DNA from: an uncultured Verrucomicrobiales bacterium
Lineage (GTDB): Bacteria > Verrucomicrobiota > Verrucomicrobiia > Verrucomicrobiales > DEV007
Assembly: GCA_938082635.1 (NCBI GenBank)
Contig: CALLLI010000359.1
Span: forward strand, 1-39,096
Direction of reading: 5' to 3'
Length of the DNA stretch: 39,096 nucleotides
The notes beneath the pieces were generated by a model that made no database searches, had not been told where the DNA came from, and saw only the letters and a list, made by a program, of their open reading frames with translations. The position numbers and the translations under genes were made by a program. Below, piece by piece: positions 15,197 through 23,243 of the stretch. The first letter of the stretch is position 1; each line of letters opens with the position of its first letter.

Positions 15197-15207
15197 CCTG
15201 TTAGACG

Positions 15208-16044
15208 CTACTTCTTCGCATCGAGTTCTTTGCTAACCCGCTTCACAAAGCGGACGAGTAAGGGATGTGCTGGATCGGCCATTTGCCCGTGGTTGTAACC
15301 ATCGAGTTCGTGGAGCACGGCGTCGGGGTGTCCCACAACTTGAAGCATGCGCCAGAAGTAGGCGTTCTCTTCGTGGCGCCCTAATATTTCTAGTTCACGA
15401 TCGCCGGTGATCAAGAGCGTGGGTGGCGCGTCCTTGCGTACATGATAGAGTGGTGCAAGATCGTCGATGATGGGTTGTTTTCCATCGATCCCGCGTTCTG
15501 CCCTGACGGTGAAGTGTGTGATCGTGTGCCCACTGTAGGGAATGAGTCCGGCGAGCGCGTCAGAGTCGACGCCATGCTTGGCGAGCCATTGTTTGTCATA
15601 GCCGATCATGCTGGTGAGGTAGCCGCCGGCAGAGTGGCCACTGATGAACACCCGTTTGGGATCGCCACCATACTTCGCAATGTGCTTGAGGGTCCAAGCG
15701 ACGGACGCGGCCGCGTCTTCAATGTAGGTGGGGGCGGTGACCTTGGGGTGAAGCCGATAATCCACGGCCACGACTGCGAGGCTTTTCTCTGCCAGGCCGG
15801 TTGGCACTGACCGATTCCCCGCTTTCAAGCCGCCACCATGGAACCACACCACGGTTGGGAAATCTTTGACGCCTACAGGATGCATCACATCGAGGCGGCA
15901 CCGTTCTTTCATGTAATCCGTCAGGTCGTCCCCGGTGCGGTAGGCAATGTTCTTCACCGTGGTGTAGGTGAGCGGAGCTTCGGGGGGCTCTGCCCAGGCA
16001 AGTGGGAGGCTAAGGAGAAGGGCGAGGACGGTCCAACGATGCAT
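15208..16044 (-). CDS. Secreted alpha/beta-hydrolase (esterase/lipase-like)
   Basis: 278 residues. The ATG at 16044 was chosen because it starts a clear signal peptide (MHRWTVLALLLSLPLAWA); the frame could extend nine residues further. The oxyanion-hole motif VWFHGGG and the nucleophile elbow GHSAGG (with YLTSMIG after it) identify the BD-FAE/hormone-sensitive-lipase-like branch. The acid is probably in ITGDRELE and the His in DGYNHGQM. It probably hydrolyses carboxylic esters in the periplasm or outside; the substrate is unknown. It converges with the candidate selenoprotein, leaving 11 bases between the stops. Confidence 0.88.
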   Translation of the reverse strand: MHRWTVLALLLSLPLAWAEPPEAPLTYTTVKNIAYRTGDDLTDYMKERCRLDVMHPVGVKDFPTVVWFHGGGLKAGNRSVPTGLAEKSLAVVAVDYRLHPKVTAPTYIEDAAASVAWTLKHIAKYGGDPKRVFISGHSAGGYLTSMIGYDKQWLAKHGVDSDALAGLIPYSGHTITHFTVRAERGIDGKQPIIDDLAPLYHVRKDAPPTLLITGDRELEILGRHEENAYFWRMLQVVGHPDAVLHELDGYNHGQMADPAHPLLVRFVKRVSKELDAKK

Positions 16045-16264
16045 GTGCTCAGCAAAGAGGCGACGATACAAGCTGTCCAGGCGTAGTCAGCGACGACCTT
16101 TTGAAAGAAAGTGAACGGTTTATGGAAAATGCAAATCGATTCCTCTAAATCTTGAAAGTATTCAAAGAGCGTGAAACATCATTTTATAAATTAAGCGTAG
16201 TTTTTCCCAGGGTTGAGTCCAGAATATCCAATTTTTATTGAAATCATTAAAGCTGTGACCGTTG

Positions 16265-16289
16265 ATTTATAATTTGATAAATTATAAAT
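16265..16289. promoter_or_regulatory. AT-only palindrome upstream of the 3D lipoprotein
   Basis: ATTTATAATTT, spacer GAT, AAATTATAAAT: perfect 11-bp arms, starting 64 bases and ending 40 bases before the ATG at 16329. It sits in an unusually AT-rich stretch (about 16130-16320) in a window otherwise near 53 percent GC. It is either an operator or part of a promoter/UP-type region. Nothing else was recognised in this 285-base intergenic region. Confidence 0.5.
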
Positions 16290-16328
16290 TTACTCCAATT
16301 TCCACCCTGCGTAGAAATCCCTTTTATC

Positions 16329-17258
16329 ATGACAAGTAAGCGCTCAGGAGCATTAATCTCCCTCAGTAGTTTAGTCGTATGCCTCGTTTCCGTTGGCTTC
16401 GTTGGCTGTTCTCTAGAGTCGGACGACCTAGGACAAGCAGGCTTCTCTAAACGCACCTACGTTCGAGCGACACCTAGGGCGTCTACACGAGCCACTGTGC
16501 CACGTATTGTGAAGGCTCGCAGATTAGCAGCCGCCTTCCCGAAAGCTACCCTACTGGTTCAGCAGCAGGCTCCTGAACCACAGGTGTCACGGGTTGTAAA
16601 GTTGGCCTCAAAAGCGAACTATCAAGGCTACGCCGTTGCCTACGCCAGGCCTCACGCCATGGTTCAGGATTCGTCGATTATCCCCTTTGCCCTCCAATCC
16701 AAGCCCAAGGGGCTAAAGCGCTTCACGCTGCCGTTCTTTAACAAGTTCAAACGGAAAGCAATCCAATCGAGAACCAATCGTTTGGAGCATCTTGCAAATG
16801 CCCTCCCTTCCATTCGCGTGCGGACGACCGCATACACCCACAATGAGTCGGATCATTTGAAGTATGGCCGCAAGACCGCCCTCGGCACTCGTCTCCGCTT
16901 TGGCAAGGTCCGGAGTGCTGCAGCTGATTGGTCTCGTTATCCGGTGGGAACGCAGTTTCGGATCAAGGATCAACCTGGCATCCTCTATGAAGTAGATGAC
17001 TACGGTGGGGCTTTAGTTGGCACCGGCACCATTGATCTCTACAAGCCCACATTCTCGGCCATGAACCGCTGGGGTGTCCGCCACATCGACATCGAAGTGG
17101 TCAAGTGGGGCTCCTTTGCTAAGAGCTTACATATTCTCAAGTCTCGCACCAGGTTTTCACATATTCGCCGCATGGTCGCTTCGATTCATAAGAAGGGAGC
17201 CACCGAGGAAGGCCGTCTTACCGCGCTTATGATGGTGCAGGGCACGAAGGAAAGCTAG
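16329..17258 (+). CDS. 3D-domain (RlpA/MltA-like) probable lipoprotein
   Basis: 309 residues. An N-terminal signal (LISLSSLVVCLVSVGFVGC) ends in FVGC, a slightly unusual lipobox. A basic, low-complexity linker of about 120 residues (TPRASTRATVPR and similar) follows. The C-terminal half is a 3D (Asp-Asp-Asp) double-psi beta-barrel. It starts at RVRTTAYTHNESDHLKYG and contains YPVGTQFRI, YEVDDYGG and TGTIDLY with the conserved aspartates. The end matches the fold's usual IEVVKWG strand. Such domains occur in lytic transglycosylases and cell-wall-remodelling proteins, so a peptidoglycan role is likely. It has its own AT-rich promoter region and a good terminator at 17274. Confidence 0.87.
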   Translation: MTSKRSGALISLSSLVVCLVSVGFVGCSLESDDLGQAGFSKRTYVRATPRASTRATVPRIVKARRLAAAFPKATLLVQQQAPEPQVSRVVKLASKANYQGYAVAYARPHAMVQDSSIIPFALQSKPKGLKRFTLPFFNKFKRKAIQSRTNRLEHLANALPSIRVRTTAYTHNESDHLKYGRKTALGTRLRFGKVRSAAADWSRYPVGTQFRIKDQPGILYEVDDYGGALVGTGTIDLYKPTFSAMNRWGVRHIDIEVVKWGSFAKSLHILKSRTRFSHIRRMVASIHKKGATEEGRLTALMMVQGTKES

Positions 17259-17273
17259 AAGCGTTCGACCATC

Positions 17274-17300
17274 AGGTTTGAAGCCACAAGCCTACTTTTT
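17274..17300 (+). terminator. Rho-independent terminator of the 3D lipoprotein gene
   Basis: AGGTTTG, loop AAGCCA, CAAGCCT (7 bp with one G-U pair), then AC and TTTTT on the plus strand. It overlaps the stop codon of the convergent gene that ends at 17292. Confidence 0.7.
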
Positions 17301-18143
17301 GAGGAACGCCGCTGTTTTGGGAAAGAGGCCAATGCCTTCGTTCGACCCACCGATTGCTTTCACGATCCGTTCCTGAACGAGCGTTTCAGAATCGTTAAGC
17401 GCCTGAGCGAACCTGTCATCGCCAACGCGTGCTAGCAGTTCTTTAAGAAGGGCTTTCAGAGCGATTTCACCAGCTGCGGAATGGGTTTCGCTACTGAGAA
17501 TGAGAAATAGCGTGTCCAGGCTTTCTGAATGTGTCAGACTATGAGCGGCCAATGCCTGGAGGTCGCCATCGGGATACGTCTTGCGAAGATCAGGGTAAGC
17601 CCATGGCCCCCAGACTTTAGACACCGGGTTGAGTGTCTTAGGGATCTCGAGTTCCTTGAGATCTTCGTGGGCGCCTTCACCAAGAACGGAGAGCTCACAG
17701 TCGAACACGCCTACGGCTAGGAGGTTCTTCTCTGCGGCTACTAGGATACTTTCGAGAATCGTGACGCGCACCTCTCTGCCAGATCCTGCGACCTCAGGAC
17801 GAGCGGATGCTGGCTTTAGTTTGGTGAGATCAAGCGTCAAGCGCCAACCGTCTTCTCGGCGTACTAAGTCTGACTTGAGCCCTAACAGACTCGCCCAGTT
17901 GCGATCCCCCTTCGCTACATCGTCGTGAGGGGTTCCGACGATCGCAGGCCAACACAAGGCTGAGAGCGTAGACTCTTGTTCAGCGCCATACCAAGTGACG
18001 TAGGTTATCGGAGCGATGGTTGACTCGGTCGCCCGGATTGAGAGTGCCTGGTAAACGGTGAGCGTATGATGTTCAGTCGCTGTACAGAGCGAGGCGCTGA
18101 GCCAGATTGCTGTCGAAACTAGTGAGGGAACAGAAAGTCTCAT
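17292..18143 (-). CDS. Secreted protein of unknown function downstream of argJ
   Basis: 283 residues starting at ATG 18143, which begins a signal peptide (MRLSVPSLVSTAIWLSASLCTA); the frame reaches back to 18176 but would then put residues ahead of the signal. The mature part has no motif I recognise. It contains aromatic-rich stretches (YVTWYGAEQES, VWGPWAYPDL). The C-terminal 100 residues are helical and Leu-rich, with text like a short HEAT-type repeat (LKALLKELLARVGDDRFAQAL). It follows argJ by 37 bp on the same strand and may share its transcript. Confidence 0.75.
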   Translation of the reverse strand: MRLSVPSLVSTAIWLSASLCTATEHHTLTVYQALSIRATESTIAPITYVTWYGAEQESTLSALCWPAIVGTPHDDVAKGDRNWASLLGLKSDLVRREDGWRLTLDLTKLKPASARPEVAGSGREVRVTILESILVAAEKNLLAVGVFDCELSVLGEGAHEDLKELEIPKTLNPVSKVWGPWAYPDLRKTYPDGDLQALAAHSLTHSESLDTLFLILSSETHSAAGEIALKALLKELLARVGDDRFAQALNDSETLVQERIVKAIGGSNEGIGLFPKTAAFLKK

Positions 18144-18180
18144 GGGCCAGCTTAAGCCAGAGGATGGCCCCGCCACAAGG

Positions 18181-19392
18181 TCAGTCTAGCAAATTGAACT
18201 CCACGAAGTTCTCGTTCAGATCCGTTGTGTAGACTGTGGCTGAGGCTTCGCCCAGACCGAGGTCGATGGTCAAGCGATGCTCGTCAGCGTCCGTTGCTTC
18301 GCGCATCATTGCCACTGAGGTACCCGCTGCAATGCCCTGGCGAGTCGCAGGCACGTCATTGAAATCGATCGAGATCTTGGATTCCTCCACGTCGACACCT
18401 GCATAGCCGATGGCATGCATGACGCGGCCCCAATAGGGTTGACCTGCGTTCCACATGCACTTGACCAAGACAGAGTTGGCCACGGCCTTCGCGACCGTAT
18501 GGGCATCCTCCTCAGAGGCGGCACCGTGAACGGTGAGTTCGATGAACCGAGTCGCCTTCTCCGCATCGCGAATCATGGCCTTCGCCAAGGACAACATCAT
18601 GTCGTGAAGGGCTTCGTAAAAAGCCTTTGCCTCAGGGCTGTCTGACTCAATGACGGTATTGCCAGCAAGCCCGTTTGCAAGGACTAGCACCGTATCATTT
18701 GTGCTCATGTCGCCTTCCACCGTGATTCGGTTGAAGGTGTACTTCACGGCCCGCTTGGTCAGTCCGCGCAAACAGTCGGGAGTGATGGCGGCGTCCGTTG
18801 TGATAAAGCAAAGCATTGTGGCCATGTTAGGGCAAATCATTCCGGCGCCTTTCGTCATTGCCCCTATCTTCACAGATTGGCCGTTTCCAAGAGCGACGTC
18901 CATTGCTCTGTACTTAGGAACTGTATCACTGGTCATGATCGCCAGGGTGGGTGGCAACGGGTCCTCGCCCAATTTCGCTGCAGTCTCAAAGCCTGCGCGT
19001 AATCGATCCATCGGCATTGGCGTTCCAATCACTCCTGTCGAACACACAAACACCTGCTCGGGCTTCAGTCCAAACTTGGTCGCCGTGAGTGCTGCCATTT
19101 CCCTGGCATCGGCCAAGCCTTGCTCGCCCGTGCAGGCATTGGCATTGCCGCTATTCACGATGACCGCACGGATGTCGTTTCCTTGCATGTGTTCTTCACA
19201 CACATGAACGGGAGCCGCCTTCACGCGATTGCTGGTGAAGGTCGCCGCTGCCGTGGTCTCATGCGGCGTGTAAAGCACTGTGAGATCCAACTTCTCTGCG
19301 CCTACTTTCTTGATGCCGCACGCTGCTGCACCAGCCTGAAATCCTAACGGAGTGGTGATGCCGCCTCCTTCAATGTCTTGGAACGTCGCCAT
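18181..19392 (-). CDS. argJ: ArgJ, glutamate N-acetyltransferase / ornithine acetyltransferase
   Basis: 403 residues, full length. ArgJ transfers the acetyl group from N-acetylornithine to glutamate in the cyclic arginine pathway. Bifunctional members also use acetyl-CoA. The self-cleavage site is intact: TKGAGMICPNMATMLCF, where the chain is cut between Ala191 and Thr192 and Thr192 becomes the nucleophile. Other family blocks are VNSGNANACTG and STGVIGTPMP near the substrate site. The C-terminal end (NENFVEFN) is the conserved ArgJ terminus. Whether this copy is mono- or bifunctional cannot be settled by eye. No other arg genes are in the window. Confidence 0.95.
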   Translation of the reverse strand: MATFQDIEGGGITTPLGFQAGAAACGIKKVGAEKLDLTVLYTPHETTAAATFTSNRVKAAPVHVCEEHMQGNDIRAVIVNSGNANACTGEQGLADAREMAALTATKFGLKPEQVFVCSTGVIGTPMPMDRLRAGFETAAKLGEDPLPPTLAIMTSDTVPKYRAMDVALGNGQSVKIGAMTKGAGMICPNMATMLCFITTDAAITPDCLRGLTKRAVKYTFNRITVEGDMSTNDTVLVLANGLAGNTVIESDSPEAKAFYEALHDMMLSLAKAMIRDAEKATRFIELTVHGAASEEDAHTVAKAVANSVLVKCMWNAGQPYWGRVMHAIGYAGVDVEESKISIDFNDVPATRQGIAAGTSVAMMREATDADEHRLTIDLGLGEASATVYTTDLNENFVEFNLLD

Positions 19393-19461
19393 AAACGTTT
19401 CTTAGCGGGTCGCACAGCGGAAGCAACCGCAAAGGACCAGTCTTCTACGTGGATTGCCTTC

Positions 19462-21000
19462 CTATTGCGTCGCCTCCCGGTTGTAGATCGCGTAGAGCTT
19501 TGGCTCTAACAAACGATTAATAGGAGCCTCTATCCGGGAAGCATCTTTCCCAAAGACTGAGGAAGCGCGGAGCACGTCTTGGGTCATGTACTGTGTGGGC
19601 ACCTTGAACTTAAAGTCGTCCACATCGAACGGCTCGCGACAAGCCATGTGAAACCCCCACACGCCGAAGCTCAGCATCCCGAGATGATAGTTGTAGGTTT
19701 CGAAGCCCGCTGCTTCCAATGTGGTGGCAATGCACCAAAACGTCTGGCGGGTGGTGAAGGGCGATGAACTCTGCGTGACCAAGGCACCGCCAGGCGCCAG
19801 CTTGGCCTTGATCATCTTGTAGAAATCGACCGTATAGAGCTTATCTAACATTTCATTGTGTGGATCAGGCAGGTCGATGATCACGCGGTCATACAGCGTC
19901 GTCGTTTCTCGCACATAGATGAAGGCGTCGAGGTGATGCACGTGCAGTCGCAGATCATCGAGAGAGCCTGCGTTGATCTTCTTCACGGTGGGATTCTGCC
20001 GACAGAAATCCGTCACGGTTTGATCGATATCCACGAGGTCGATGCGTTCGACATCGGCGAATTTAAAAACTTCGCGTGCGGCCATGCCATCGCCGCCACC
20101 CAAGATGAGCACGTTCTTACGTGGCCCCGGCTTTGCCATCACAGGCAAGGCGAGCGACTCGTGATAGCGATGCTCGTCCTTCTGGGCGAACTGCAAGTGG
20201 CCGTCGAGATAGAGCCGATACTCTGAGGAAACGGGCGAACGCGTGAAGACCACGCGTTGATAGGGCGATTGCTTGAAATAAATCACCTGGTCTGAGTAGA
20301 GTTGCTTCTCTGCGAAGCGCGTTAGAATCTGTCCGCCTAACACGCCGGCGATCATGATGGCGGTGCCAGTGAGCGTAAGAGCCAAGAGGCGCTTGGGCCG
20401 TCGCAGGACCTTCCAAAATATCGCAATGTTAATGTAGGCGGTCAGCACATTGATCAGCCCGATGGCAAAGGACGAGCTCATCAAGCCAAGCCGGGGCAAG
20501 AGCACGAGAGGAAAGACAATGGAGCCGATCAGTGCGCCAAGGTAATCTAACGAAAGTACATGAGCGAGAGAGTCTTTCAGGTCCTTCTGTCGATCACTCA
20601 AGATGCGAGTCAGAATCGGAATCTCGAGACCCACCAACGAACCAATGAGAATGATCAGGAGATACATGATCCCGCGATAAAGAGATGGGAAAGTAGGGAA
20701 GGCGATAAAGAGAATTAAGCTGCTCAAGCCTCCGATGATCGAGATGATCACCTCGACCGTGATAAACACATCGATCAGGTGGTCCGGAAAGAGCTTCGAG
20801 AAATACGAGCCGATGCCCATGGCGAACATGAACAGGCCGATGGTGACCGAGAACTGCACCACGCTATTTCCTAGCAAATAGCTAGAAATAGCTCCAATGA
20901 TGAGCTGATAGACGATCCCACAAAGCGCCACCAACAAGATGGAGATGGAGAGAGACGCCAACTGGCGGCCTTGTAAGGGAGGGAGGTTGGGAGATTCCAT
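19462..21000 (-). CDS. Membrane-bound spermidine-synthase-like aminopropyltransferase
   Basis: 512 residues in two halves. Residues 1 to about 230 form about seven membrane segments (SISILLVALCGIVYQLIIGAI; YLLIILIGSLVGLEIPIL). The C-terminal 270 residues are the Rossmann-fold spermidine synthase domain. It has VLILGGGDGMAAREVFK for the nucleoside, IDLVDID as the acidic loop, and IIDLPDPHNEMLDKLYTVDFY as the gate loop with the catalytic Asp region. The reaction in the family is transfer of aminopropyl from decarboxylated S-adenosylmethionine to putrescine. Membrane-fused forms are common in bacteria and their substrate is less certain. There is no speD nearby. Confidence 0.88.
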   Translation of the reverse strand: MESPNLPPLQGRQLASLSISILLVALCGIVYQLIIGAISSYLLGNSVVQFSVTIGLFMFAMGIGSYFSKLFPDHLIDVFITVEVIISIIGGLSSLILFIAFPTFPSLYRGIMYLLIILIGSLVGLEIPILTRILSDRQKDLKDSLAHVLSLDYLGALIGSIVFPLVLLPRLGLMSSSFAIGLINVLTAYINIAIFWKVLRRPKRLLALTLTGTAIMIAGVLGGQILTRFAEKQLYSDQVIYFKQSPYQRVVFTRSPVSSEYRLYLDGHLQFAQKDEHRYHESLALPVMAKPGPRKNVLILGGGDGMAAREVFKFADVERIDLVDIDQTVTDFCRQNPTVKKINAGSLDDLRLHVHHLDAFIYVRETTTLYDRVIIDLPDPHNEMLDKLYTVDFYKMIKAKLAPGGALVTQSSSPFTTRQTFWCIATTLEAAGFETYNYHLGMLSFGVWGFHMACREPFDVDDFKFKVPTQYMTQDVLRASSVFGKDASRIEAPINRLLEPKLYAIYNREATQ

Positions 21001-21023
21001 AGAGAAAGGGGCTCGCTAAGATA

Positions 21024-21064
21024 GCCTGGTCTTCCAGGCCGAGACTCGGGCAAGATGCCCGAGT
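21024..21064. repeat. Two adjacent short hairpins
   Basis: GCCTGG-TCTT-CCAGGC (21024-21039) is followed by ACTCGGGCA-AGA-TGCCCGAGT (21044-21064). Both stems are perfect and no T-run follows. They lie between the spermidine-synthase-like gene and the lipoprotein gene, which run the same way, so they are upstream of the former. They resemble short dispersed palindromes more than terminators. Confidence 0.5.
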
Positions 21065-21105
21065 TACCTTAAGAGTAGTGATCTAACAAAGTAGATCTAA
21101 ACGAA

Positions 21106-21135
21106 GAACGGCTCGCCATCACTGGCGAACCGTTC
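21106..21135 (-). terminator. Terminator of the lipoprotein gene
   Basis: GAACGGCTCGCC and GGCGAACCGTTC form a 12-bp stem with one mismatch and a six-base loop. On the minus strand it is followed by a T-rich run (TTCGTTTAG). It lies 32 bases after the stop of the gene at 21167. Confidence 0.6.
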
Positions 21136-21166
21136 TCAAAAGGGACTAGGTTAGAGAAAGCAGAGG

Positions 21167-21808
21167 CTACTTGCCGAACTTCAGGCTGCGGGAGCCAGCA
21201 CGAGAACGCGCCTTTGCCTTTGCCTTTGCCTTTGATTTCGCTGCCGTGTGGTAGTTCTTGGGGCTCATCTGCTTCCCGCGGTACTTGCTCTTAGAGATGC
21301 CCGCCGCAGAACGGCGATTCAGCATGGAGCTAATGAGCATACCGGTGAGAAGGCCTGTGCCGATACGGCTCATCGGACTGGAATCCCGCTGGTAGCCACC
21401 CTGGAGATCAGTAGCAATCAGGCGGACGGTGTTCTCATCGATCTCGTCGATTTCGACCGTGAATAACTGCAATTCATCGGCACCCGGATCGCCATCTTGG
21501 AATCCAAGAAACGAGCCCGACTCCGTCATGCCGATGCCCACAGTCTTGCCTTCTTCGAGCAAGGGTGCCGCATTCAAATCCATCGCGTATTGCACAATGA
21601 AACCACCGACTTGCTCATTGGAAGCATCTGCGCCTTGTTCGACGGCGTTGTCGCCACTCGCTGTGAGCGTCGCCACCATCACATCAAGAACTTTGTTCAG
21701 GTCCACAACCTGTGCTGCTGGCCCACCGCAGCCAGTCAATCCAAGGGAAAGCGCCCCGAGGGTCAGATATTGTAAAGGGCTGTGAACTAGTTGGCGCATC
21801 CGTTTCAT
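21167..21808 (-). CDS. Lipoprotein with Lys/Ala-rich repeat tail, function unknown
   Basis: 213 residues. A signal peptide ends in the lipobox LTGC (LGALSLGLTGCGG), so it is a lipoprotein. The middle is acidic (FTVEIDEIDENTVRLIATDL) and is followed by a Gly/Leu stretch (GTGLLTGMLISSML) that could insert in or lie on a membrane. The last 40 residues are very basic and repetitive (KSKAKAKAKARSRAGSRS), encoded partly by four tandem CCTTTG hexamers on the plus strand (21211-21234). The tail may bind polyanions such as cell-wall polymers or LPS; that is a guess. Start could be Met1 or Met4. Confidence 0.75.
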   Translation of the reverse strand: MKRMRQLVHSPLQYLTLGALSLGLTGCGGPAAQVVDLNKVLDVMVATLTASGDNAVEQGADASNEQVGGFIVQYAMDLNAAPLLEEGKTVGIGMTESGSFLGFQDGDPGADELQLFTVEIDEIDENTVRLIATDLQGGYQRDSSPMSRIGTGLLTGMLISSMLNRRSAAGISKSKYRGKQMSPKNYHTAAKSKAKAKAKARSRAGSRSLKFGK

Positions 21809-22253
21809 AGGAACTCAGCCTAGCAACAACTGCGATTTCGTCCAACTAGAATCTTACACATGTCTTAGTCTGGTTCGAAGGCCGCGCTACCATAAGAATT
21901 AGCTATCGATGATCACGAGATGGTTAGGACATTCTTGTCGATCGTCAGTAGCTCTGGACGTTGTTACTTCATCAGTCTTTAGTGATCGCGGTTTTGATAG
22001 AATAATCGCAATGTCAGAGACTGCGACGGCTGTTGGTTTGTGCGGGGCGAGCATCGTCTCCAGCTGCAGTTGCATTTCTTCCAGGGCTTGACGTTCTAGT
22101 GGGGCGGTGTGCGCAGACTTTCTTCTGCTTGCGCCATTGGCTCGCTCTGTAGATTACCGCGCCCTTCGTGGCGACGGTTCACGTGATGAGGGTAACGACT
22201 ATTGAACGAAGAAGCGCGCTTTCTCCGGCCGCGACTTGCGCTACGCTAGCCGC
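21809..22253. other. 445-base gap; possible minus-strand gene fragment at 21899-22153
   Basis: No convincing gene. The minus strand is open for about 85 codons from 22153 to a TAA at 21899-21901, with an ATG at 22075. The middle reads like protein (LERQALEEMQLQLETML, AVSDIAIILSKP), but no family is recognised and there is no ribosome site. It may be a remnant of an eroded gene. The remainder of the gap shows nothing notable. Confidence 0.25.
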
Positions 22254-23243
22254 ATGCAAACGCGACCTCTCGGAAACACAGACCTTCAGGTAACGCCAAT
22301 GGGCCTAGGGCTTGCGGCGTTGGGCCGCCCCGGCTACATCAATCTTGGGCACGGCGATGACTTGGCGCATGAGTATGATTGGAAAGCTATGGAAACGCAC
22401 GCTCACACAGTGCTTGACGCTGCGTGGGACTCGGGCGTGCGCTACTTCGATGCTGCGCGGTCCTATGGAAAGGCGGAAGCGTTTCTGAGTTCCTGGCTCG
22501 AGAGCAGAGGGTGCGTGGATGCGGTCGTGGGTTCCAAATGGGGCTATACCTATACGGCAGATTGGCAACTTGATGCCGCTGCTCATGAAGTGAAGGAGCA
22601 CTCCCTAGCCGTGCTCAATCGCCAAGTGAAAGAGAGCACTGCCCTGCTTGGTCCACATCTCAAGCTCTATCAAATCCACTCCGCCACGCTGGAAAGCGGG
22701 GTGCTTGAAAATCAAGAAGTCCTCACTCGCTTGGCAGCATTGAAGGAAACAGGTTGGTGCATTGGTCTATCGGTCAGCGGGGTGCAACAAGCCGATGTCA
22801 TTCGCAGAGCTTTGGAGATCCAGGCAGGCGGGAAGCTCCTCTTCGATATCGGTCAGGCGACTTGGAATGTCCTCGAATGTTCTGCTGGGATGGCCTTGCA
22901 ACAAGCGCATGACCTAGGAATGGGCATCATTGTGAAAGAAGGCCTGGCCAATGGTCGCCTAACCGATCGCAACACGCTTTCTGAGTTTGCCGAGAAACGT
23001 ACCTTGCTAATGGCCCTCGCTGACAAACACGAGATGAGCATCGATGCTATTGCGTTGGCAGCTGTGCTAGCTCAACCGTGGGTAGACACCGTACTGAGCG
23101 GTGCCGCTCAGGAGAAGCACCTTCAGGCCAATCTTACGGCCATGGAAGTGCAACTCGATCAAGAAGATCAAAGCCTTCTGAAATTACTGGCAGAAGCACC
23201 TGAGGACTATTGGAGCCAGCGTTCGGCACTGGCTTGGAATTAG
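22254..23243 (+). CDS. Aldo/keto reductase family oxidoreductase
   Basis: 329 residues, full-length TIM-barrel NAD(P)H-dependent reductase. The start at ATG 22254 (MQTRPLGNTDLQVTPMGLG) gives the standard AKR N-terminus. The catalytic tetrad is recognisable: Asp in YFDAARSYG, Tyr in RSYG, Lys in VVGSKWGY and His in YQIHSATLE. The C-terminal cofactor region is present (IIVKEGLANGRLT, VDTVLSGAAQEKHL). The substrate class cannot be predicted. Its TAG stop overlaps the end of the convergent ybjQ gene by three bases. Confidence 0.9.
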   Translation: MQTRPLGNTDLQVTPMGLGLAALGRPGYINLGHGDDLAHEYDWKAMETHAHTVLDAAWDSGVRYFDAARSYGKAEAFLSSWLESRGCVDAVVGSKWGYTYTADWQLDAAAHEVKEHSLAVLNRQVKESTALLGPHLKLYQIHSATLESGVLENQEVLTRLAALKETGWCIGLSVSGVQQADVIRRALEIQAGGKLLFDIGQATWNVLECSAGMALQQAHDLGMGIIVKEGLANGRLTDRNTLSEFAEKRTLLMALADKHEMSIDAIALAAVLAQPWVDTVLSGAAQEKHLQANLTAMEVQLDQEDQSLLKLLAEAPEDYWSQRSALAWN

